Assembly: GCF_000764305.2 (NCBI RefSeq)
Contig: NW_025941602.1
Location: 82,389 to 146,388, forward strand
Length of the DNA: 64,000 nt
From: Hyalella azteca
Lineage: Eukaryota > Arthropoda > Malacostraca > Amphipoda > Hyalellidae
Direction: 5' to 3'
Under the pieces are notes generated by a model, which did not search any database, was not told the origin of the DNA, and worked only from the letters and a program-made list of their open reading frames with translations. This document shows, piece after piece, positions 37,101 through 49,100 of this stretch (positions are counted from its first letter, which is position 1; each line of letters begins with the position of its first letter). The position numbers were made by a program, and so were the translations under genes.

Positions 37101-40100
37101 GCCACTAAAACAACAGCATTTTCATAGTGTAGGCGATCGCCTCTGCTAGCAGAGGCTGGACATAGGCTATGCATGTCCTGTGTGTAGTAGTCCTTGAAGT
37201 GTGTTAAATTTTGATTATAAGATTTGTAGCAGACAGACAGACAGACAGACAGACAAACAAACAAGAAGCGAAGTTAAAGAGAAATGTTGTAAAAATGAAC
37301 CAAATACTGCACAATAAACTTGACTATTTCTCTCAGAAATATGCTATCAAATGTAAGGGAGTTTGTCGAGGCTTTCGCATGCCTGTGTTGACTAAAATGC
37401 TGCGACAAATTAAGAGGTAAACATTAAATTAGCTCATGCACACAGTATCTATAGAGCACACAAAGAAAAATGTGTCATACTATCCAAGTAACGACTCACT
37501 TCCGGACGTAGTATTGGTACACCCCATTTAACCGAACAAAACTAGGCCAGGGAAATAGCAACAATAGAAAACCAACCAATATACCAATTTAGAAAACCAA
37601 TAGAAAAACAAGAAGGAGCATCGCTTTTTGGAAAAAGGCTCACTAATTCCTCTAATTCTACAGTTAATTACAAATTAAGACTATCACATGAGACAGAAGT
37701 GAAGACAACAGTAAAGCATACCTTGTGCGAGGGCTGCAGGGGCGCCGCCAGTCCAAGAGTAGACGAGGCACAGGAGCGACAAAGAGAAGAAGAAACACAC
37801 ATTGGCAGAATAAGCAGCGAATATTGCTTTGATAACACGAAACAAAAGCATAAATAGTTTTTAGCGCATTTTCTCATTTATGGAAAAAAGACGCTATTGT
37901 GCTCGTCATGTCCGTCCGTCCGTGACTTCACCTCTTCGTCGATAAGGTGGGGTGTACGTATGTAACTAATACAAACTTTGCACGCTGCTTCACATACAAT
38001 TTGAGTGACACTTTATAGAAAAGTAGAAAATAAAAAAATAGCGTTTGAAACTACGAGCATAAGTGTGAGGTACAATAATATAATATCTAGTGACAGTAGT
38101 CAGTAATAGTAACAAAAAATCAAATCAAAATCAATAGTAACAAAAAATCAGGCAAACAACATCCAAAAGAAAAGGATATACTGCTATCATCTAATCCGGA
38201 TAGGACAACTGAACATTTCAGTATCAAACAACCGAAATTTGAAGGAGATTTAGAATGCAACTTTTAGGCCACTGCAGAAGCGGAAATACAAGCGTTCAAA
38301 AGAGGAATTGAAGCCATAATATAAAGAGGAATTGAAGCCATAATATAAAGAGGAATTGAAGCCATAATATAAAGAGGAATTGAAGCCATAATATAAAGAG
38401 GAATTGAAGCCATAATATAAAGAGGAACTGAAGCCATGACATAAAGAGGAATTGAAGCCATAACATAAAGAGGAATTGAAGCAATGATATAAAAACACAC
38501 ATTGAAACCGCTATTCCGTAGGTTCGCAGTCGAACAACCGCAACTCATGCCGGTATAAAATAAAATGAACTTCGTTGTTAAGAAAAAAAAATTTTAAATT
38601 CAATGCTGAAAGCAACAACAAACGCCATTTGAGAATAAGCAAATTAAGCAAATAAACAATAATAAAAAAAATGGCCGAAGAGCATGAAAACAAATGACAT
38701 GTTCAAAATTGAAATTCTGACTCTCACTCAATGATGCCAATTATATTGAACGATGTAACAAAATAAAAAGTTTTGATTTACCCAGCCCATTCCGATTTCA
38801 CCGTAACTCCACACCCCCACAAAAAAGTTTAGGGATAAAGTACCCCCAGGGGGTAAAGCGGGTACTACATTTTGGTTTAATTTATAAAGCTTTTCTCTTG
38901 ACATGCCCGGGGCAACCAAATGGTGTAACACTCGTAAAACATTCAGAATTTAAGGATGAATAACGGAATAACTGAATTTAAATTCACCGAGGTGACCCGA
39001 ACACGTGAAAGAAATTCAATTATTTACCTCAGCATCAACGCGCCACTTCAACACAACAGGTTGTCGTGCAAAGAAAAGTTCATTAGTGGCACTTAATAAC
39101 ATTAATTCCAAGACTATAATCACTGAAAATGCTTCCATTATCCATTGGATGTTTAACAATAGTTCGACCAACATTTTATCGACCAATAATGAAGGCCTCT
39201 CTACAAAACGATCAATTCTCAAACCAAAAATATCAATATATATTTCATCGATATAAAATGTCGAAAATTCTTTACGTTGCAAATATCTTTGAACAATTAA
39301 ATAATTTTAACAGGAGAAATTGATAACATTTTTAATAAGATTTACTTTACATTGACGTGGTAAACGAGCCACATTATTTTCTATTTGCCGCTACAATGCA
39401 ATATACGAAATTATCGACGTTGATCGTTATTGTTAATGGCAGAGATATTAAGTATCGAAGGAACTACGTACCATATTCAGAACATGATAACGCACTCCAA
39501 TAAATATAGCGCACAGAAAGACACTATCTTCACATATTAAACAAAGATCGAAACACTTCCATACATATCCAACACCCAAAGACGCACTTGTACACAAATT
39601 AAACACACAGAAAGTCATCCTTAAAATAATATGTTATACTAGTATATTATAATACATTATACCGTATTATATTATACTAGATCAGAAATTGTATGCACAG
39701 AGAACCATACACAAGAAGATGCACAACACTTAACAATTCAGGTCGAGCGGACAGCAACTTTCTCATGTTTCTCGATCCAATCATCACCGTGCATCGATTC
39801 ATTGATAGATATTAATCAACATTGAATAATATTTAATATTATTGACGAATTGTATGTTAAATAATAATGAACTATGCTACGAATACTAATCAAAATAATA
39901 GTCTAGGACTAGGCTGCGTAACTCACAATAAGTCTCTTAGCAGAGTCGATGATATTATTTGATATTGAATACCATAGTATTTAGGATTATTTATAAATTG
40001 TATGTTCAATAATATTTAATACACTGATAGTGAACTGTACTACAAATACCAATCAAAATAATCATCTAGGACGACACTAAGCAACTCACATTAAGTCTCT

Positions 40101-43100
40101 TAGCAGAGTCAACCCAGACCATAAGTACGGCGCTGTGCAGCGGGTTCTTCGTTGTCGTCTGCAGCTGCCTGATCTCTGCAAGTTGCTGCAATGCAAACAA
40201 GCTTATAAACTAACTCTTATTTTCATAAGTCATATTATTAGTGGACATCGACATATTTTCCCACTAATATGATCATCAAATTATATATTCACTATCAAAA
40301 AATTAATGTGAAAACGATTAATTCATTTACTTTCATACAAGTGCTACAACAAAACTAAAGACAATTTCAACGAAGCGTCAGCACGCCAACTATTGTAGTT
40401 ATCGCCACGTTGCGGGTTTTGTCGCACCTCACTAAAATGAAACAATATAATAGGCCGCATCCAATTAATAAAATACCAAAATAGACAACATTATCGAAAG
40501 AAAATAACAAATACGCGAAATTAACAAAAGAAATTAAAATAACACGTGACATTATCAGCAGAAAACACGCGCATGACTCACGTCGTCGAGGTCGAGGTAT
40601 TATACTATTATATACTTTACATAATAGTTATATACTCAATACTAAGGTTAACCCACTGCTAAGAGGGCCAGGTTAACCCACTGCTAAGAGGGCCAGGTTA
40701 ACCCACTGCTAAGAGGGCCAGGTTAACCCACTACAACGTTAACCTAACCATCTACATCATCATGTTGCTCGCAGGTCATTATAATCCTGGGAGGATAGAA
40801 TTGAATTAACTTCTAATAATGCTTTGTTGCAGCGCAGCCATTTGAAGTTGCACGCCGCTTATTCAATAAAAATATTTTTAATTGAGTTCGGAACGAATTC
40901 TCGTTGACACAAATAAACCAATAAAATATACTAATACAATTATTTTATTAGTTTATGTTAAGCTAGCAACATAATGTTTGATAATATGATAATAATCTGG
41001 TGCCAACACGAATTTCTTGAAGTAATAAAAAGAACTTATTACAGAGGTAAATCTCACAATATAATCAATCCTTATAAAGTAAATTGTAAAAATATAAAGG
41101 AGATAGAGAAATTTATTATGAAGAATTGTCTGCTTTATACTCAATACTTTTATACACTTCATACAATCGAATTATAAACTTAATACTATTAATATACTAT
41201 ACTTCATATAATCGAGTAATATACTCAATACTCTTATACTTAATATAATCGAGTTATATACTCAATACTTACCATATCAATTTCTCCCGCCTTCCAGATC
41301 GACTGTACGTCCAGGTTAGCTCTGCGAGGCATCACATGCCATTAGTGAACTCCAAACACGACCAAAAATTTAGGTATATCAAGAAGAATATCACTATTCA
41401 TAAATAAATAATTATTAGTTTACGTTAACCTAACATTATTTCATCATTACACATATGTAAGACATATCGCAGCAATAATTATTAAATACATTTGCTTACA
41501 AAAATTGACTGAGGAATATTATTGCAAATGAGGTACAGAATTGATATAATTATCACGTCAACAACACAATTAAGCCAATCAAAGTGTAGGATTTAACAGA
41601 GCACGAGCAGGAGCTCTGAAGGATTGTATAAAAGGACTCAAGACTCAAAATGAAGCGAATCAAAACAGAGCCAACACCACGAGAACAAGACATCATCCCA
41701 CCACGCCATATACCCGATGTAAAAACCCCAGTCGCAAACAAGAGAAAGATAATAATAATAAACAATACAATAATATTCTCTTCGTAGAATAATAATTATT
41801 ACCAAATATATATTTATAGGGAGGCCAGAATATCTATGATACCAACGCGCTCCAAGCAAAAATCGTGCGCTTTCTGACACGTCTGAAGAAAAAAAATCTC
41901 TTGTTTGTTACTGTGCAACTTAAGTTGAGTTCACAACGGCATGGCAACGCAGAGAAACATTTTAAGTGGGAGATATTAATGAGAAACTCCTTACTATGAA
42001 GTGAGCGCTCAGTAAGGATACCTAGGATAGGCCACGAGTGTAAGACTGTAATTTACTCGACATCGTCATAACAAAGAAACAAAAGAAAAACGCCAAAAAC
42101 GTTTAATCCCGGACCAGAACTTACACATCAAAGAAAAACGTGCATTGGGTTCTTTATAAATAAATTATTATTAATTTAAATTCAAATAGCTCAATGAGTT
42201 TTGAAATTAACTACAATTGTATCACAAAAACCGATTTCACGTAGAAGCCGATTGTTATAATTGAAAAATGTCAGCCTAATTAGAGCACAGCGGTAAAAAA
42301 ATGTAGGCCGGAATATGCGATAAAATTCAAACAAATGACAACACACACAAAATGAAAACCGTTCAAAATGTCCTAACCTTGGATTGATAATTATATGATA
42401 ATAAAGAATAATATAATAACCTGTATAATCTGAAAATAAAAACGAATATGAATAACAAGAAAGAAGACTGCAAAAAAATGATTAAAAAAGTCATTGGACT
42501 GGAATCATGTCCGCTAAAATGTGAATAAACCGACAATCAGGATAAGGTTGCTGTCGACACAACGGGTTGCTGGCCAGGGTAAATTCATGCAATATGGACG
42601 AACATAAAGGAATAAAAAAATAGAGCAAACAACGATAGCGATGAGGCAGATTATGCACTGATTAAAGAACAGCTCATAATAGATATAATCAGGGGAATGC
42701 GCATGCAAGAATTAAATAGTCGAGCTCTCGCCAAGTACCCGTTTGTCATCAACCTGACAGCAATGAAAAAATCGACAACTGATATGAGTCTTAACTATGA
42801 TTTGCACGTACCGACCTAAAAATTTCGTGAAGCACCATGATGAACGCCCAATAATGAATACGAACTCATTACCTTACAATGAAGGGCGATGAATGTCGAC
42901 CGGCGTAGGCGATGTATAAAAATGCACTATTTGCTTGACATTCGTTGCTGCAGTGCAAGTTTGAAGCAAATGAATCGTATAATTCACAAATACTTTGAAA
43001 AAAGTAGCATGCATCACGCTGACTACACTTGAAGATATATATTGTCAAAAACAATGTCAAGCAAAGGAGATGCAGACCCAGACTACAGATTCATCTACAT

Positions 43101-46100
43101 ACGTTGTATGAGCATCGTTGATTGTCGTTCAAGCTAGTTTCTAGAGTGGCCGCGTATCTAGAACGCTAGTTCCATAATTAAACCGATGAACTAGCGAGAA
43201 AATAAAAGCAATTAACTAAGCATTCAACGTACGCTATCTCACTACAAGCATTGACAACTCTGTACGACATAATAGTTTCGAATTTCATGCTCTCAAAATA
43301 CGAAAACAATTTTTGCAAAATGTACTGGACATTGTCATGAGCTCAAGCTGGCACGTAAACACAACAATTTCCGAACATAACTCTCAGTTAATATGAACGC
43401 TACAACGGAACTATTTGTTTACCTTTCTATTTATAGCGCCTGCTACAACAACTTTCTGTTTGCGCCAAACACGAGTCACAAAATCTTTTCTAAATTCAAA
43501 AAGCTGTCTATTTTTAAAGGTTTCTGTTACGTTCCTTTTAAGAGATTTCTGCATCTATAGTGACGATAGCGTGCAGCTTCCGAAATTGAAAATTTCAATG
43601 TTTTTTAACGTCTAAAAAAATAACTGCGGCGGAAACTTGAGCATCGTGACGCAGTCCACGTAACAAGAACAAGCAACTCGGACACAAACAACAAATAAGT
43701 TGCAGGAGAGGAGAACAAGGGCAGGGCAATTACCTGCCCAGATAATCATCATTCTTAGCGCCAGGAACGTTGGCATCCCAGTCGTAGCAGCTAATGTGCA
43801 GCGTCTGACGTCTGATGACGTCACACTGCGCCTGATGTTACATCGAGTTATGCACAGCCTCATTATTATAACTAACTAAAGCATTATTCGTTGGTTACAG
43901 TTGGATGTCACTTCGCAGCACGCCATTCCGCATAAATTTAATGCAGAATATATATGGTGTAAATGAAGAAGATTCTTCGAAAACCGAGCGCGGCCAATCC
44001 CAAAAGACCCTGAACCTGGTAGAGCTCACTTCCTAGAGTTCGGACCAAGTTGAGCAGATCAGAGGCTCATGCGAGTTAAATGACTAATTTCGAAGAATAA
44101 TAAGAAAATTTTCGTAACCGATACCAAAGATCCGCAATCTCCGGCCAGCGATGTAGCAATGCTACGAAAGAGAAAAATCGCCCAAGACGTGACAACATCA
44201 AAACCTTAACAGAACTTTGAACAATTGATTCGACCAACCACAAAATTGGAACCGTTAGTAAATCAGTGGGAAACGATTACCAACACACTAGTGTTATATA
44301 CACGAGACAGCAGATCGAGTAGCACCGAATTCTAATATTATTTTATATTATTATTATATTCCTGCGTAAAGAACTTAATGGAGCGATCTGCTGCGTTCCA
44401 CGGGCTGTGTATCGTTAAACGCACAAATTGGTTTATCAAGTAGGCAGGTATCTTATTTGTCTCTGCTGTGGGTAGCAATTATCCATATAAACCCTCATAA
44501 AAGTGAAGAGTGTGCGTAGAAAGAGCAAACTAGAAAGCGATATCATTCGTATAGAATGAAGGGTGACAGATCAGAAGGAACTGATGCACAAAATAGAACA
44601 AGAACATTACAGTAAGTATAGCGTATAGTCAAGGCAGACGACAATACAAGCCAAGGGCTCATTATCCATTTATTGGACACTTGGAGCAAAAAAATTATAC
44701 TGTGAAGTATTGAAAGCCCAATAAGTTTAAATGGCTAAGAATAACGAGAATATATTCTCCTCCATAACTTCCTGGGGACACACACGGCTTCCAAATTATC
44801 CACTTTTGAAGGACCTGGATATATGTTAGGACGGGAAATAAAACGTAAATTTTCAGCTTTCGTCCAGGTATCTCTACCGTAAACTAATTTACAATGTTTC
44901 AACACCGATTAAACCTTCGTCTTTTTAACCTACAGCAGGATCCTTTTTCGGCACTCCACGGTACCTCTATGAGCGAATATATCACATTAAATAGCTTAGT
45001 AGTCAATTAGATGAATAAAGCTTGATAACAAACTCTTCAAGTGATACAATGCCTTGAAATTAAGAAAATATGCAGCAAGGCAAAACAGAATTTTTAGCGT
45101 TAGAAAGCCAAATCTTTGAGCAACATAAATTCCTATAAAATAACGAAAACAAAAAGCCACCACCCAAAAGTATCGAAAATAGCCACATAGAACCAGGTGA
45201 TGCAAAAAAAAGGCAGCAAATACATGAAATTTATTCCGGTAGAGTGGAAAAGAGATTCCTAAGTAAAGTTGTAGAATGGAGTAATAGAAAAAATATAACT
45301 CAGTACTCACTGCAGTGAGTGACAGAGAGCGCATTTTTTCGTCGACGAAAACGTGAAGTCACGGACGGACAGACGGACATGGCGAGCACAATAGTGCATT
45401 TTTTCCTTAAATGAGAAAATGCGCTGAAGAGGCAGCAAAATCATGAAATTTATTCCAATAGAGCGGAAAAGAGATTCCAAAGTTAAAGTTGTGGAATGGA
45501 GTAATAAAAAAAAGCAGGAAAAAATAAAAAAGGGGGAAAAAGAAAAGGAAAAAAGGAACAAGACATCAAGCGTGGCAAGTCAACACGCTTCTCTATAGCT
45601 CACTCGTCACGCATACACCGACGACTTCGTGTTACGGCTGCATGCCTGTTGAAGCTAATTTTATAGGCATGAAGCTTAAACACAAGTACGAGTCAAAGAT
45701 GCGTTCCCTTTTCTAGATTAGACAATAAATAATTTCATTGAGGCCAAACAAATCGATTCCAAACCCAGAGTCGTGCAGAATTAATGCTAATCTACAAGAA
45801 GATCAGCAGTTTCACCGCCGTGGTGCACACGAAGCTTCAGGTTTTGCGGAAAATAGCATACAAATTCTAAAATTATTTTCAAGACAGGTAGGTTTTACTT
45901 TAATTGGAGGCAGGTGGAGATTGATTATATAATTACGCTTTAATCAATCACAAAGCACCACCTGCTTTTTTATCGACCGAATTATTCCATCAGAATCAAA
46001 ATAAAGTTTTTGGAAAAACTGAAAGTAAGTTTTCATATTAAACTGTCCCGTCTCCAATACTGTTAAATCCTGGATTAGCTTGCATTAAGTTGGAAGTAGT

Positions 46101-49100
46101 TTTCACGTAGGGATGCTCGTAATGCCGATTTGTTTACAAGTTGAATGCACAAGTTCTTGTTAAGCATATAACACAACACTCGTTATAAAGATCGCACCAT
46201 CACCGCAACACAAGCGGGGCCATCACGAGTCGTACGAATAACTTTCAACAGTGAATGCGAACTCTGGGCACGTTGTGGATGTACAAGATATTTGATATTG
46301 TTATTACAGTGGTGGGGGTAGTTTGAAAAATAAAAGGTAATAGAAATTAACAAGATGGCTAAGGTTTTTGAGTTCTAAATGAGCAAGCACAATTAACAAG
46401 TTTGAAACGTTGGTTTCAAGCAAGATATTTTCTCAGTGACTCAAAAACGAAAATCAAATCTGCGCGTTAAATATTCCACCATAATAAAATATTTTCGCAA
46501 GTTATTAGAACAAACTCTGAAATGAGACTATCGTCGCCACTAGACTAGACCAGTATCACAGTCACTGGAGTTTCAACACCACAAGCATGCTGTCGTAAAG
46601 TTCATACGGCGCGTGTTGGCCCGGAACAAAATAACACACGGGGCCTTTTGGGGGTATGTCACACGAAGCCTTGGGGTATTTCACACGGGGCCTTTTGGTA
46701 TGTCACACGGGAACTTGGGGTTATCACTGCATGGTTACCTCCCTAATGGATCATCATTTTCGAGGGAGTTGAGAGGAGAATAGTCATAGTCCCAGCACTC
46801 TATGCTGATGCTCTGACGCCTGATCACATTAGCCAACGCCTGTAGATGGCAACCACAAGCCCCGAGTCAAGAACTTTTTGTTCAACAGAGGTTGAGTTGA
46901 GGTTGTGAACTCAACAGAGGTTGAGNGCCAACGCCTGTAGATGGCAACCACAAGCCCCGAGTCAAGAACTCTTTGTTCAACAGAGGTTGAGTTGCGGTTG
47001 TGAACTCAACAGAGGTTGAGTTGAGGTTGTGAACTCAACAGAGGTTGAGGTCATCACAAAACATTACAGTGTGATGTCTTCCAAGGTATTTTCCCATTGC
47101 CGATGGATTATAGTTTGCAAGCAACTTACGAACGCAGTTGGGAGTGAAAGAAGTTTGGGGGAAAATGAGTTTGAAGGTTTGATCAATTACCAATAAAATA
47201 GATTAGCAATCAACGGAGATACGTTCGTGTGACACATACAGCATTGAATAGAATTTCAGTGCTGATATTCGAACTCTTGAATATATTAAAGTGTTTGATA
47301 TTCGAACACTTGAGCACATCATACAGGAGACACATACACCGTGAAAATAATATGAAATGAGGTACGGTTAGGTGAAATGAGAATAAATAAAGAAAAGAAC
47401 ACGGGACTCATGTTGATACACCACAATCGTATGAATCAAGCACAGAGATGAATAAATGTCATGCTTCTGAAAATGAAGAGGAAAATTAAATGAAAGACAG
47501 ACATACTAATGAAGATGTGTTTGCTACCGGCAGGTGATACGTGCAACAATATACATGTTGTTAATGAAGCTCTAAGCTAACAACACAATAAAGGCTTGAA
47601 TAAGCTCTGTCCGGAATGAATTTCCCTAATAACGGGTGGAATGCCACCCAATTCTAGAGCGTTGGTGCGGTAAAAATAGAACCGTAACATGCATCACGTT
47701 TAGACGTGCCAATCTGCTGATTTCGACGTTTTTCGACACAGCGGGAAAGCTTTTGATTATTGAGAGCTATGAGGAACTTTTCACACGAAGGTGCAAGCTA
47801 GCTCTTGCCGGCACCACACATTAAGTGGTCTTGCAAACAATTAAATATTGACACAAAGCTAGCACTACATGTCGAGTAAAAGCGGCTCGAAATACCGCGA
47901 GATGGCATTTCGGCTAACGAGTTTGGGTTCGTTACATTTACATTTATTCCGACTAACAGTGCGTGAATCTGTAAATGCCTCTAAGAACAATTATTCATGC
48001 AAACAGATGGTGAAGCAGAAAATAGAAGTAAATTAATAACGCAAGTGAATGTTCACGTGGACTGAACATTTGCGATGACAAAATTTCCAAGGCACAGCAC
48101 GGATGTCACGAGGAAATACGCGCATAACATCAGTAGGGAATGCCTGCCGTGACGTTAATAAAAACATCCGGCGCAGAATCAAATCCTTCGTCTTCGGGGA
48201 TTAATTTGAATTTCAAGGCACATAGATGTTTTTCAGGATAACAATTCCCCCATAACGACCTGATCACGAAGAAGGCTGTAGAGGAAGGCGTTGAATCCCA
48301 CAGTAACCTCGACAACAAAACCCAACGACGACCGTAAAAACAACGACCGCGATGGGAATTATATTCCTGCCACTAATAAGAAGACAAGAAGAGAACTGCA
48401 GCTGGCAGAAGGAAGTCAATGAGGAGACAGATGCTGAAGATCTTCCCAACGACGACAGCAAAAACAACGACCGAGATGAGAATTATCTACCAGCCACCAA
48501 TAACAAGACGAGTAGAAGAGAACTGCAGCTGGCAGAAGGAAGTCAATGTGAAGACAGATGCTGAAGATCTCACCTGCCCAGATGTTCATCCTTCTTCATG
48601 CCGTCATCCAAATCAAAGAGCTCGCATTCGAGCTCCTGACGATGCAGCACCTCAATAAGATACTGTACGAGAGGATAGAATAAGATACTGTACACAGTAT
48701 CTAAGATACTGTAAATACTGTACCTTACTACCTATAAGGTACTGTACCTCAATAAGATACTGTACGAGAGGATAGAATAAGATACTGTACACAGTATCTA
48801 AGATACTGAATACTGTACCTTACTACCTATAAGATACTGTACCTCAATAAGATACTGTACCTCAATAAGATACTGCACACAGTATCTAAGATACTGTGAA
48901 TACTGTACCTTACTACCTATAAGGTACTGTACCCCAATAAGATACTGTACGAGAGGATAGAATAAGATACTGTACACAGTATCTATATATAAGATACTGT
49001 GAATACTGTACCTTACTACCTATAAGATACTGTACCTCAATAAGATACTGTACCTCAATAAGATACTGTACCTCAATAAGATACTGTACCTCAATAAGAT

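Noticed and set aside
38250..38548. Frames with repeated LQFLFILW and YGFNSSLY
   Set aside because: 24-bp VNTR in an intron, open because 24 is a multiple of three.
38728..38931. Minus frame with NVVPALPPGGTLSLNF
   Set aside because: Considered as the missing C2B exon, but it has no C2 pattern and no suitable splice sites.
45331..45600. Frame with RARHVRLSVRDFTFSS as coding
   Set aside because: It is the MITE sequence; the same peptide pattern arises from the truncated copy at 37861.
47636..47824. Open frame with CITFRRANLLISTFF
   Set aside because: No family signature, splice support or homologous copy; likely chance in E-Syt intron.
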